Part shown: piece after piece, positions 49,851 through 63,578 of the stretch
Layout: every line of letters starts with the position of its first letter
How positions within the stretch are numbered: position 1 is the stretch's first letter
Origin: Adineta steineri
Lineage: Eukaryota; Rotifera; Eurotatoria; Adinetida; Adinetidae
DNA: 64,000 bases
NCBI GenBank assembly: GCA_905250115.1
Contig: CAJNOI010000318.1
Location: 1-64,000 of the forward strand
Reading direction: 5' to 3'
Notes under the pieces: model-generated
Told to the model about the DNA's origin: nothing
Databases searched by the model: none
Seen by the model: only the letters and a program-made list of their open reading frames with translations
Position numbers and translations under genes: made by a program

Positions 49851-52800
49851 CTATATTTTGATATTTGCATGCGATTTAATAGGTACTGTTAAACATGTAT
49901 TTAAATCGGGATTATTTTCAGCTAAAGAATGTTCTGTATAATATCTAACTAACTCTCCCAAAGAACGAAATGATCGATCACAATAAGCGAAACTATTTCC
50001 ATCCATATTTGATGCAACAAATCGAAATGCATAATTTTGATTTGGATCACGACCAATACGACAATCATATATAACATTATTATGAACTAATGTTAATGCA
50101 TAAAGACCAGTTGATGATGTACGTATAAGATAAGTACCTTCGACACATGATTTTAATAATCTATGAGCTGTTTCACGATTAATTGTTGCTAAATACCATG
50201 GTTCATCATTTGGTAAATCAAGAAAACTATTAGAAAAAAATGTATAAAAAAATCAAAATAATTTTTTTTCTTCATACTTATTAATTTCATGTTGTTCAAC
50301 ACCTTTATCTGCAAGTATTTTCATACATGTTGCAATTTTATTTTCATAATTAATCATATTCGTTTTTCTTTCATCAAGTGTTTTTATTAATTGATCACGT
50401 TTTAATTGTTGTTCTGTAAATGTTGCATTTAAACCTTTAAGATTAGTAATAAAATGTTCAACACGTTGTTCAAGATATTTAAATGAACGATCATATTCAG
50501 TTTTTTCAGTTTGCTTTTGACATTGTAAATAATGATCACGATTAAGTTTCATTTGTTTTTCATATATTATTTGAATTCTAATTAAAATAAAAATATGTAT
50601 TTATCGTTTAGTGATTTATAAAAAATCATACCTTCCATATGCCATTGTTGATCGTTGTATTTCACTCATATATGTTATTATTTGATCAAGTTCAATTTTT
50701 AATGATGCACAATCATGTTCCATTTCATTATATTTCATTGTTAATTCAAGTAAAGCTATACGTAATAGATTTTGATCATTAATATTTGATAGAACAATCG
50801 CATAATTATCCAAATCATCATGTTGTATATTCGATAAAAATATATCACGACGAATTGGTTTAGCTAATTTCATATCAGAATTTAATATAGGAAAATGTTT
50901 TGATAGAGAATTATGCGTATAATATTCAATTAAATCTTGTATTGTTGGAAAAAAACATGAATTTAAAGAAAAACCATATTGTCCTTGTTTATTCATACAT
51001 ATTTTAATGAAACGTTGTTGACCATCAAGTTGAACAACAAGTGTAAATGGTGCTGATACACTTGCTTCAGTTGAAAAACGTACATAATAATCTCCATCAT
51101 TAATTGTAACAGATTTTGTTGAAAGTTTATTTGTTAACAATTGATTATCTTGTCGATTATAAAACCATGGACATTTATCAAGCGATTGTTGTTGAGAAAT
51201 TAATGTATTGATTGATGGAGTTTGTTGAAAAGCATTTAAAGGTGGTCGTTCAGCATTCCAATCGATTTCATAGATAAAACGTTTTAATAAATGAACATGA
51301 TCTTTATCATTACGAGCATGTGACATTATCATTGGCCATGGTGGTCTAAAACGGGACAATAATAATCTATTGATATTTGATTTTTTTGTTTCTTACCGAA
51401 ATATAAGTTGTTTAAATATTGCAACGAGTTTATCAACAACTCGTTCGGGTTCATATGGTTTAACTGTATGATGTTGATTTATATTTGTCATAGCAAGATC
51501 ATAATCAAGTTTCCAAATTTTAATTATATGACACATAATAAATTTAAGAAAATCAACATAAAATGGCATAGAGTAATTACAAACAAATTCTTGAATAACT
51601 TGTGTTGGAGCATTAACCAAATTAAGAAAATCTTCATAATTTTCATCTGGTATAATACCTTAGACACAAAAAAAAATTTTTTTTAACCTTTATTTAACCG
51701 AAAATAACTGTAAACAATACGAGTACATATATTTTTATTAGTTTCTGTCTTTTAATAAAAGAACAATTGAGCAAATGTACGGATTTTTAGACAATACATT
51801 ATCTTATAATACTATCGATATGTCTTTATAAAAAAAATATTATTATATTTATGATGAATAAGTCACCTGAGATTGATAACTATCTGTGAAAAAAAAATTC
51901 GGGATACAGTCGATAAAATCTCATGATATTTAAATAACCTTATACATACTTTCGTTTTTATATTTATCAATCATTCGATGATTCTGACATATACTTATTA
52001 CATTAACTTACCTATTCCTGGTTCTTTAAGACTAATTTTAACTAAACTAGCTAATTCTGATAATTCCATTTTTTTAAAATCCATTTTTTCAATATCCTAG
52101 AAAATAAAGATTTATATCCTATAAAAAAAATTTCTTTGTTATTTACGTTATCATTGATTAATTTTCTCAGTTGAGCAATACGTGCAGATTCAATAGAAAA
52201 TCGATATGCATCAATTAATGATAAAATAGGATTATCTTGTACAATATTTTCTAATGATTGACATAAACGTGTTATAATAATAGGTAGTTGTGTTTTAGAA
52301 TCAATGGGTTGATCATTAAAATCAGTTCCAATAATTGTATGACATTCAAGTTGTTTATTTGTATGTATACAACGTTTTGATGGTAATTTTGAACATTGTC
52401 GATGCATAACAAGACCACAACGACTACATTGTAAACCTTGATGAATTATTCCATATAAATATTTTTCACATAAATCACATATACGTCTTTCATAAAATGT
52501 TGTACAAATAAAATTATCACCATGATTATTTGTTGATAATTGTGTACGAAAACGTTCAAATGATATAGGACGATATTTATCACGTGTTTTTAATTCTTTT
52601 ATTGCATCTAATATAGCTTGTCGTTGATAACTATCATGTATATGATCATGTTTTAATTGTTCATCAGTTAATGATAATAAAATTTCACCATCATATTTTA
52701 ATGATTGAAAATTTGGTGCATAACGATATAAATTAACAACAGCTAACCATTCACATACATCACTGACTGTCCAGTCATTTATTGATATACTTGTATCATA

Positions 52801-53052
52801 TGTTATTAAAGTACGATTATTAGTATGACATGCATTTAAACCGGGACATGTACCAGTTGTTAATACAAGTGTACATTCAACATGAAAATAATCACCACAA
52901 TTTGTACATTGATAACCAATATTACCGGAACCCCATATATAATCTTCACAATAAGGACACCAAGCTGGTGTTTTAAAATATCTTAAACGATATTTATGAT
53001 CACTAACTATTGTTTCGCGTTGTGGAGATGTTATACTAACATAATTCGCCAT
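49851..53052 (-). CDS. PI3K p85-type regulatory subunit with C1-SAM-C1 N-terminus
   Basis: Seven or so exons, roughly 900 aa. In order: C1 domain (HKYRLRYFKTPAWCPYC, IGYQCTNCGDYFHVEC); SAM domain (WTVSDVCEWLAVVNLYRY, ILLSLTDEQLKHD); second C1 (RRICDLCEKYLYGIIHQGLQ, CSRCGLVMHRQCSKLPSKRC); a RhoGAP-like region (ESARIAQLRKLINDN, DIEKMDFKKMELSELASLVK) as in the p85 BH domain; nSH2 (CPWFYNRQD, GDYYVRFSTEA, FIKICMNKQGQYGFS); an inter-SH2 coiled coil; and cSH2 (EPWYLATINRETAHRLLKSC, GTYLIRTSSTGLYALTL). FLVR-type Arg is present in both SH2 domains. p85 binds phosphotyrosine and inhibits/stabilises the p110 catalytic subunit. Vertebrate p85 begins with SH3; that domain is absent here. C1 suggests diacylglycerol or membrane response. 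ATG 53052 (MANYVSITSP) was chosen; 53127 is an in-frame alternative. Confidence 0.85.
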
Positions 53053-56016
53053 TTCAATGTGTGATTTATTTGTTTTAATTAGAAAAAAAAATATATGACA
53101 GATCATTATTTGAAACGTTTGGTTCATTAATATACCAATAAAAGATTGTTATTATATCTAGATGTCAGGTTTGACTTATTAGACCAATGATAAAGCTGTT
53201 TTCTATTTATTTGTTCCGTTCTTTCTTTTCTTTTTTTTTCTTCTTTTTTGTTCTCTCTCTTCTTGTTAGCTGTCTGATTGATGAAGAATATTTTTTTTCA
53301 TGATAAATGAGATTATTCTTTTTCTATGTTCTACAATTGAGATTATTATGTTTTCATAAGACTATTATCAAGTTTCTCAATGTTGATCTTCGTTTGATTT
53401 TATATTCATGTTTGTCAATATACATATTTTATTAAATATATATATCAATAATCTACATTATTTTATTTTTATATATAAGTTACTCTTTATATCTGTATAC
53501 GAAAGACAGACTCTTGATTACTTTACATGGTATACTGAAAAAAAAGGCAAATGTCAAATATAGTTGCTCTTTCTTTCTGTCGTGTTATTTTTCATGTGCA
53601 TGCATTACATATACATTCCAGCTTTTGTTAGTTAGTCTTCTAGTTTTTCTTCTACTCTCTTGTCCTGTTGACATATATACAGATACTTGTCTTTCTTTTT
53701 TTCGTTTATGATACTTGTCGTTTTTCATCTTTAGAAATATGTAAGTAAACACCAAATGTTCGTTAAAACAAGAAAAAAAAGGGAGCAAGCGAGAGGAAAA
53801 CTGATCCTCTGGGGTATATGAGAAGTGACGTGAGAATGCCAATGTAAAAGAAAGAAAGCAAAACAGACTTCTTGATTAGTATACATAGACAAAGATGCAT
53901 TTGTTCAGTCGATGTATTTATCTTGCGTTCGGTGAAATGTATAAAGAAGAACATTTACTTTTTTTCTCTTTTTTTTACATAATAATGCTTATGGCATGAT
54001 GTTTCAAACAACTATTGATGAAAAATAAATAGTAACGGCCTGTTTTAAGATAAGGCTGTCACTAACATTGTTAACTTACAAAAAAGAAATCCGCCTTCTT
54101 CGTTTTCTACTTCTATTTCTTCTTCTTCTTTATTATTTAGCCCTCTTTTTCTTATTTAGCTCTTGTAGACAATTATGTTACAGACACATCAAAACTGTCT
54201 GCTATTACTAATCAGGTGCGTGTATGTGGAAAAAATAGCATTAAGACAAGAAGTCTCTTTGACGCGATGATTAGCTTCTAAGACATTTTTTTTCTCATGT
54301 AACTTCTTCTTTTGTATACATCAAGGTCAATAACTTTCATTGAGATGAGTATATGTATACGTTGTGTTGCTGTAGCTTTTTCATTAATTTTTCATTCAAT
54401 GATCTCCATCATATGCGACAGGAAGAACAAAACAAAAAAAGGTGTTTCTTTTACATTTGTATTCATATTCATCCTCTTTTAGTCTGGATGTTTGTGACCA
54501 TTTCATTTCCTTAATCGTTTTCATCGCATCATTCTTTTTTCCATCGAGGAAGATTTGCATCTAATCGATTAGCGATTCTCGTGGTTCTTCCTGTCCTTTT
54601 TTTCCTTCTTTCAGTTCATCATCTTGAGTATGTATGTGTGTGTGTCTCTGTACGTGCGTGTGTCTTGATACGTTAAGTCTCTGTAATCAAAGATGTTCCC
54701 TTCGTTAAATTTCTCTGACAATAATTCATTTCATCGTCAAATACACTGATAAGATGATCATCTGCTTTTGTTGACAGTTGCACTAAGATCATCCCTGATA
54801 AGACAAACTGTGTGAACACATGACGATAAAACATCGACTACACACAATCAACGTCATGAAGGTAACTCGCTAGCACAATGATCGTCATAGTTCTCTTTAC
54901 TTTAGATAGATGTGATAGTAGTAACTAATTTCCTACCTCTTTCTCTCTGTCTTTCCTTTTTCTTTTTTTTATATAGCAAACCATCGTTTGCAGGCGACAA
55001 GAAGAAGTAGAAGAAGAAGAAGAAAGAAAAAAAACTTAGTTTATGCGTTTGAATGCTTGCACACGAGCACGTCGAGTGCATGTTGTTTTTCTTATTCTCT
55101 TATGCAAGATGTTGTGCCAACCACATAAAATGATAGAAAGAAAAAAGATGAAGATGATATGACAAAAAGACTCTAACGAGACTGTATGACAGAAAAAAAA
55201 TAACAAATAAACAATGAGTATTGTTTAATTACTTTTAATTGAGCAAATATCATTGCATTGCATTCTATTGTATGGTAAGTTAATCGCTTTATATTACTAT
55301 TGGATTATGATATCGTATAACTTAATAGTTATTAAATAAAGATATATATATTTGTTTATGTACACATGATTTTGTTACTCTCATATTACTGGCAATATTT
55401 GTCCCATCATCGTTTCGCGTCATCTAATTTAATTATTCTCCAGATAGACAATGGAAGAGTGTAAGACGCACGCTTGCGCTCGTGCGTTCACGAAGAAACA
55501 ATAACAAGTAGCAACACGGTAGCGTCAACGACGACTGCCGATAGTAGAGAATATACTAGGTTGGTTATCAAAGGAAAAGAGAGAGAGAGAGAAGGATTTC
55601 AATTAGTCGTACCAGCAAGAGTTTAGAGGTAGTAACCTAGTCAGCTTGCATACGAGTGCTCACGTCATCGAGTGGCGTCGATGATGACTGACGTGTGTTT
55701 TTTCGAAGTGTGCGTGCTTGCATACGTTCGTAAGTACCGAAATAGACGATGACTACTTTTAATTGAACAAGAGCTTTTGTATCGAGAGATAGATAGTTCT
55801 TTTGTTTAACGTTTCATACTTTTATTATTTTTCTTTGTTGTTTTTATAGAAAAAGAAATCAGTTTTCATATATATTTATATACATTTATGAATATGTATA
55901 TATTTATTTAAATATATGTCATTGATAAGATGCTTTTGAGATCAATGACTATATTACTTTTATCTATTCACTTATTGACGAGGTTATCCAATGTAGAATA
56001 ATGAAGATAACAAATT
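53053..56016. other. 3 kb divergent intergenic region upstream of CAPS
   Basis: The longest gene-free stretch. It has pyrimidine- and purine-rich tracts (for example GAA repeats near 55003-55035), a TG-rich stretch near 54630-54663, and a less AT-rich block at 55440-55740 with palindromes and CRE-like half sites. Open frames at 53514-53954 are simple sequence. It presumably holds promoter and untranslated exons of CAPS. Confidence 0.55.
55440..55740 (+). promoter_or_regulatory. GC-richer block with palindromes upstream of CAPS
   Basis: Within AT-rich surroundings this block contains acgcacgcttgcgctcgtgc (an ACGCACG/CGTGCGT inverted repeat, about 55467-55489) and a nested palindrome at 55661-55695 (CACGTCATCGA ... 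TCGATGA, TGACGTG). ACGTCA and TGACGT are half sites of the cAMP response element. The 11-mer gcttgcatacg occurs twice, near 55644 and 55709. Position, about 300-570 bp before the CAPS start codon, fits a core promoter or 5' UTR. No experimental support. Confidence 0.4.
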
Positions 56017-59000
56017 ATGCTGCATGATTCCTCAGAAGATGATGGCGACGTCCCCGATACTGAAAAAGACCCAATTGTTCAACAACAGGTAAGTTCAATA
56101 TATTAATAAATGAAATTAAATAATTTTATTAGGTGTCTATAACTCGTCCATTACCTCTATCGATTCGATCAATAACACCAAATCCAACTTGTCCGAATTC
56201 TACTGTTAGTTCACCAGCATTACATACAAAAGCACATCATGGCGATCATATACCATCATCATCTAAAACTTCACCAATGCCATCACATCGAATATTTCAA
56301 ACGATGCCAACGAATTCAGCAACTGATTCACCAACTATATCCGTACATCCATCAACTACTACAACTTTCTTTCAAGATACTAGTCAATCAATAGTACCTA
56401 TTAAAACCGATACAAATAGTTTAAGAAGTGCAGATTCAACAACATCTTCAGAAGAACCTCTACATCCATCATACTTAACACAACATCAACCAAATGCAAT
56501 ACGTCATCAAGAGTTATCATCACCAAATACGAGATTTCGTTCACCGCATGGACATCCATCAGTATCAAGTATTGGTAATTCTACATTTCTTTTAACACAT
56601 ATAACGAATCTTCTTAATAGGTACAACAATATCAAGTACTACTGGTCTACCAATTGATCGTATGCCATCACCCTCACCATCCTTACTTAGTGAACGTGAA
56701 CGTGAAGAAAATGAACGTGTTGAACGTGAATTAGAATTGAAACGTAAACGTCTTCAAGTCTATGTATTCGTTTGTCGTTGTGTTGCATGTCCATTTAATT
56801 CAAAACAATCGTCAGATATGGCAAGAAAACATTTGAAAGTAACTCTTGTTCAATATGGTGTTATCAAAGAAAGATTTTTAGCATTTCTCAATGGTAAAAC
56901 TCATATTGAAGCAGACGAAGGTAAAATATAAATCACAAGAAGCAATACCTATATGTTACTTTTTTTTATTATTTTTAGCTTTTATAAATGCTGTTCGTTC
57001 ATATTATGAAGTATTTCTTAAAAGTGAACGTATTGGTAAAATGGTCCAATCCGGTGGTTGTTGTTCGGATGATTTTCGTGATGTATTTCGTATAAATATT
57101 GAAAAACGTGTACGAAGTTTACCTGATATTGATTCACTCAAAATAAGCAAAGATACGGTGCTCACTTTATGGATGTCTAAATATGATGCTATTTATCGTG
57201 GCCAAGATCAAGATCAAGAGAATCCTAATCGTCGTTTATCAAAATCAAATTATATGTCAACATCAGCTGAATTAATTATGAGTAAAGAACAATTATATGA
57301 TATGTTTCAAAATGTATTAAGTATAAAAAAATTTGAACATCAGTAAGTATTAATAAAACAGAATTCATTGAAAGAAACAGCTTACCTTAATCACTATTCG
57401 CATGAATGAAGTTGATCCAATTAGATGATAGGCTCAAATTGATGACGTCGCTGACAGACCTTTTACGACTTAATACATAAGTGACGCCTACGCTCGAATT
57501 CTAATCAGATTAAATGGATTTGAATATAATCTGATTGTAAACATATAGATTTTGATCAATATCTACTCGACTAAACTTTTATAAAAAAAAAGATTTTAAT
57601 ATTATTTTATTTTTTCAGGATGATTTTCAATAGTGCTCAAGTAAGAAATAAAATATTTATTGAAAAATTTGTAAATTTTTATTATTTTCCTATAGCTTGA
57701 TAATAATGATGAACAAGCTGCTACTATTCGTCGTGAACTTGATGGTCGAATGAAACAAGCTGAATCATTACAAAGAGTAAGTCAACATATATTAATCAAT
57801 AAAAACATATATATATATATAATTATTAAAATAACAAAATATTCCAGGATTTATTAAATGATCTTTGTCAAAAGATGAAAAAGGTGTTTTTTTAAGTACA
57901 TCCTTGCTTGCATGAATTAAAAAGTAGAAAGAATCTTGCAGCATGAATTCATTTTATTAGACAAAGAAAATTATTAAAATTCTTGTTTTTCTTTTATAGC
58001 AACGGGGTTTAATGCCAAAATTTGTACATAAAGAAATGGATACATTATATGTTGATGAATTAAAAAAGCTTATAAATGATTTAATGAGTAATCTTGAAAG
58101 TTTACCAGTACGTGGTGGTTCAGAACAAAAACTCCTAAGTAGAAAACGTGGACCTGCACATGGACGTCTTGCAAATACTGGTAGTAATTCATCATCTGGT
58201 TTGAATTCATCAAATAAATCTACTCATAATGATGGTAATAATCATGCTGACGATAATGAACCAGGTCTATCTAAATTAGCATTTGTATTAAATTTTAATG
58301 TGAATATAACTGTAAAAGAAGTACGTGGATTAAAATCAGTTCCAACAAATCGTATTGTTTATTGTACGATGGAAGTTGATGGTGGTGAAAAATATCGTAC
58401 TGAACATGCAGAAGCTGGAAAACCTATTTGGGAATCTCTTGCAGAATTTCCAACGAATCAAATTTTACCAATTGTTAAAGTAAAACTTTATATGGAAAAA
58501 CCTGGTATACTTAGTTTAGATGATAATAAACTTGGAAAAGTAACATTACAAATTGATCCAACATTTAATAAAACAAATTGGTGGACAGATATGATTAAAG
58601 ATAAAAGTGCATCTACTGATGAATTAAAAGTGAAATTAGATGTACGAATGGAAAAACCACAAAATCTTAAAATGTGTGGGTATGTATCGATTTGATATAT
58701 ATACATAAAATTATAGCATTCGTTTTTGTAGTTGGTGCTATGCTCGTGGTAAAAATGTTTGGGAAAAATGGAAACGTCGATACTATGCATTGGTTCAGGT
58801 TTCTCAATATTGGTTTGCTATATGTAGCTATCGTGAAAAAAAATCTGAACCTACTGACACCATGCCACTTGAAGGTTATACCGTTGATTATGCTGAACCA
58901 GATAATGGTAAATTATTCTTTAATGAAAAATACTTTAATTTCATTGATTGTACAGGTTTAGTTATGAATGATGCAAAATATTTTTTTAAAGCTGTACGTG

Positions 59001-62000
59001 AAGGTGATGTTGTTACATTTGCAACAAATGAAGAAAATGAAAGACATAGTTGGGTACAAGCATTATATCGTGCTACTGGTCAATCACATAAACCAACACC
59101 GCCAGTAACAATCACTAATAAATCATCACAAGGTGCTTCTGGATCAGGCCAAAGAGATCCAGCTGGTAAGAATTTCTAAAGAAAATAATTTGAAATATTT
59201 CTTTCTAAAAATAAAAAACAATGATATATTATCTAGGACAGTTACCTGTTTCACGTACACAGTCATATGATCTCGTAGAGAGAGCAAATTATTTTCGAAG
59301 TCTATTCAAATTGATACCAGCTAAACAATGTGATGTTTTGAGTTTCTTTGAATAAGCATGAGCATGTGCAAATATTTGAACGATCATTATATTTGCATGA
59401 GAATGTTTATATATCAATTTATAAGAAAAATATTTATTTATTATTATGTATCTTCTTTTAGATTCGGACCGATCAAAAAAACTTGGTTTCGATGAATATA
59501 TTCAAAGTGATCCATGTAAATTTGATCATCATGATCTTTTTAGAACATTACAATCAGTAACACTTGATTATCGTTTACGAGATCCATATTGTTCTTTGGT
59601 AAATATATTAATAATTTTGATAAGAATAAATTAATACGTTTTTTTTCTTCTATTTTATTTTTAGGGCTGGCTAAGTCCTGGACAAAGTTATGTACTTGAA
59701 GGTAATTGATTTACAGATTAGAATTTCATTAATTTTCGCATCTAAATTGATAATTATCATAAATAAATAATTTCGAGAAACGATTTAGAAGATTATTTTT
59801 AATCCGTTTTTATTATTTAGAATATTGTTCTCGATATGGTGTTCGTGGTTGTGTCCGACATTTATATTATTTGAATGATTTACTTGACCGAGCTGAACAA
59901 GGATTTATGATTGATCCACAATTAATTCATTATAGTTATGTATTTTGTAATTCACATGTCTCAGGAAATCGGTAATTTGATAGAAAGATTTTTATTCACA
60001 AAAAACAAAAATTCAATTATTTTCTTTTTAAGACCTGATAATAATGTATCGACAATAACTATGGAAGAAAAAGATCGTTTTAATGAAATAAAAGAACGAT
60101 TAAAATTATTTCTTGAACATCAAGTAACCAATTTTAGATATGCATTTCCATTTGGTCGACCCGAAGGTGCATTAAAAGCAACATTAAGTCTATTAGAACG
60201 TGTTTCATGTAAAGATATGGCTACACCAATATCTCGTGATGATATACGAAATTTTATTGGTAAATGTCTTGAAAATGCTGCATATATTAATTATACACGT
60301 GTATCTGATCAAGCTAAAATTGAAGGTAAAAATAATACAGTTATTATATTTGTTGCCATTCGTTGCTCTAATGTTGTACCAAAAGTTCATTCTATCATTT
60401 GAAAGAAATTTATTTGGTAAAAAGATAACGGTAAAATTTCATGTGTTCTAATTCCCCCCGTTATTTTTAGTAAAAACAAAGCTAAATGAGAATAAATAGT
60501 TTTCCATTATTATTTTAATTCTAGTAGCTTTTTTGTCATGGACCTTATTATTTATTGTTGTTATTCTAACATAGTTCATCCATAAACAAAGCGCATGCAA
60601 TAAATGGTTGCTCTATGATTTTCTCTCTCTGTCTCTCGATTATCTTTATTTTAATAATTTAATTTTTATATTTAGAAACAGTTTATAATAGTGATGATTC
60701 ACCAAGAAAAAAAATCGATGATTTAATACATTTAGCAGAATTATGTATTGAATTATTACAACAAGATGCTGAACATTATCAAGAAGCATTTCAACAATAT
60801 AATGATTTATTAATTGAACATGAAGAAATTTTTTGGTCTTTATTTGTTGTTGATATGGAACATGTTATTGATCAACAACCAATTGAAAGTTGGGATTCAT
60901 TTCCATTATTTCAATTATTAAATGATTATCTTCGTGTACATGGTAAAAAAATTCATTTGTTTGTTTGTTGATGTTTTAGAAACGTTTTCCTATTATTAGA
61001 ATCATTATCACAAGGTCGATTTCATCAACAATTACGTGATACATTTGCTCCATTAGTTGTTCGTTATGTCGATTTAATGGAATCATGTATAGCACAATCC
61101 ATACATAAAGGTTTTGAGAAAGAAAATTGGAAATTAAAAACGTATGATTCTTTTTAAATAAAATATAAAAATTTAATTCCTTTTATGTTTAGTCGTGGAT
61201 GTGCAACAAGTGAAGATATTCTATGGAAACTTGATGCTTTACAAAATTTTATTCGTGATTTACATTGGGTATATTGATGATGATGATTTGTTTTCTAAAG
61301 AGATTTGTATATTTTTTAGCCGGATGAAATATTTGGTGAACATTTAGAAAAACGACTTAAACAAATGGCGTCAGATATGATAGAAGCATGTGGAAAAAGA
61401 GTATGGCGTCATTTTGAAGCATGGATGAAAAAAGGTGGATTAATTGGTGGTACTAGTTGTGATTACCTTCTCCCATCTGAATGTTGTGTTATGGTTAATG
61501 TTATACTTGATTGTAAAGTTCAAGTAAATAATCATTCACAAATTTTTATTTTATCGATAACTTTTTCTCTCGTTATTTTTGTTTAGGCTTTAAAATTATG
61601 TGCATTAAATAGTGGTGATCTTCATCAATATCATACACGTATTGATGAATATTTAGAAAAAATTTTAAAAGATATGTCAAAAGTATTAATACAAAAATTA
61701 GTTAGTGTACTTGATTCAGTATTAAAAAAATTATCACGTTATGATGAAGGATCATTTTTTGCTCAAATTCTTTCATTAGCAGTAAGTTATCTCTTTTCTT
61801 TATTTCCCCTTTTACATATATATATTATCATTATGTAGAAACCAATTAATGAAGATGGTCAAGCATATGTATCATGTGTAAATACAAATTTAGAACAATT
61901 ACGACAAAAAATCAGTGATGAAATATTTACATTGAATATATTTGAGGAATGGTATAGACAACAAACACAATATATTTTTATGTGGCTAGGAGAAAGAACA

Positions 62001-62359
62001 GAAATTAGTCTTCATCCATATCAATTAGCTTGTTTAATGCTGATAGTTAAAGTAATTATTTTTGCTTTTTTAAAGAAAATATAATTTGGTTTTTTGTAGA
62101 AAACTCGTGGAAGTTTTGAATTACAAGGTGTACAAGAAAAAGATCTGAATTCACAATTATATAGTAGTATCATGCAAAGATTACACGTAAGAGAAATATA
62201 AAATTCTATTGTTTCCGCTTGCATGTTGTATATCTATATATTTTATTGCATGTATTGTGGTATGTGTAAAAAAAAAAGTAATTTGAAATAAGAACAATAA
62301 GTTATATATATTATTCTCTTTTGTTTTAGTTTGAAGAAACAGCCAATGCTGTGAAATAA
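56017..62359 (+). CDS. CADPS: Calcium-dependent activator protein for secretion (CAPS/CADPS)
   Basis: About 20 exons, roughly 1,150 aa. CAPS primes dense-core and synaptic vesicles by binding PI(4,5)P2 and assembling SNAREs. Exon 1 ([14 protein letters not shown]) resembles the acidic vertebrate start. A Ser/Pro-rich linker follows, then [20 protein letters not shown] (human [20 protein letters not shown]) and [17 protein letters not shown]. The C2-like domain is at about 58260-58680 ([29 protein letters not shown]). The PH domain is at 58730-59165 ([36 protein letters not shown]). The MUN domain spans about 59800-61960 ([68 protein letters not shown]). The C-terminus is [14 protein letters not shown] then FEETANAVK. 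An exon near 59236 reads on into an in-frame stop at 59353-59355, suggesting an uncertain donor or alternative form. Confidence 0.94.
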
Positions 62360-62946
62360 AAAATGATCAATTTGATATATTATACTTTGTAATCGTTTTT
62401 TTTTTGATTAATTTTTTTATTCCTTAAATTGGGCAATCAGCCCTGTGCATAGGTTTTTTCATATTTTCATCTTTGATTTGTTTTTTTTTATATGCTTCTA
62501 ACTTCCAAGTGTATTTGTAATGACAATAACTCAACAGTGTAATTTAATTTGTTTTTATTTTCTGTGGCCGGTGGATCTTCTATTTTCTGTTATCTTTATA
62601 TATATTATTTGTTGCAATGTGTCCTTATTCGAAATCTAAAATAATGAAACGACAATATGAATGAAAACAAAATTTGTGCAATTATTCTGTGCGTCTTTAT
62701 ATCTTTTTTTTTGCAAAGTGATTAGCTTGTCTTACAAAAAATAAACAGTTCGTTTTTGTGTGTACCTTGTTTGTTTGTTTTTGCCTTTTCTTTTTTTTTC
62801 TTGAATAAGCCTGTTATCGCTATTATTCTTAATTCCACAAGTTTTGTTTTTTGTATTTGTTTGTGTGCTCTTGTTTTTTGAAGAAAGAAAATATTTTCTA
62901 TGCAATATAGAAAAATCAAATACGGATATGTTCTTCGTTTTCAGAT
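62360..62946. other. CAPS 3' region / intergenic
   Basis: 587 bp, T-rich, between two plus-strand genes. Probably contains the CAPS 3' UTR and the promoter of the small coiled-coil gene. No other feature. Confidence 0.5.
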
Positions 62947-63578
62947 ATGAATATAGAAGATATTATTGAATTTCGTACAACATGGAATAATGATTTGTTT
63001 ATTAAAAATAAATTAATTTGTCAGATAGCAAAACGTTTAATTAAAAAAAGCATTTTAATTAGTAAGAATCAATGGATTTCAAATTTCATAATATTTTTTT
63101 TTTCGTTTAAGTTCAAATACGATCATGTCGACAATTGAAATATGCTGAAAATGATAGACAAGTATTGAAAAATTATAATCAATCAAATTCATTAGCTAAG
63201 GGTTTGCAACACGTAAGGGAAAACAAAAATATTTTTTGATGAAATAATTTCATATTTCTGTTTTGCTAGCGATTGAAAAACTTACAAAATGAAATTGATG
63301 ATTATAATTTACGAATAGAAAATATGGTTCAACAAGAAAAAGATTATTGGAAACAATTAGAAGAAATCATTCTCAAGTTAGTAGAGAAAAAAATTAATTT
63401 TAATGAAATGTGTTTTATTTTTCATAGACGAACAATAACAACTTCTAAACCTACGATGAATACCAATAGTACATATATTACTTATACTGATAAAAATAAT
63501 GAAAATGCACCACCAAACGAATTACATTCCAATAAAAATAAAAATAAAACTCGTAAAAAGAAAAAAAAAGTATATTAG
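62947..63578 (+). CDS. Small basic coiled-coil protein, 157 aa
   Basis: Four exons (62947-63061, 63112-63212, 63270-63376, 63428-63578) join in frame. The N-terminus (MNIEDIIEFRTTWNNDLFIK) is followed by an amphipathic helix (LICQIAKRLIKKSILI). A long coiled coil covers about residues 45-108 (QLKYAENDRQVLKNYNQSNS, LKNLQNEIDDYNLRIENMVQ). The tail is Asn/Thr-rich and ends in a very basic cluster (KTRKKKKKVY), a possible nuclear or microtubule-binding signal. Intron sizes of about 50-60 nt match neighbours. I do not recognise the family; a structural role (kinetochore, centriole or cilium) is possible given the coiled coil but is not shown by the sequence. Confidence 0.7.

Noticed and set aside
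53514-53954. Overlapping ORFs on both strands
   Set aside because: T-rich and A-rich simple sequence upstream of the p85-like gene; nothing protein-like.
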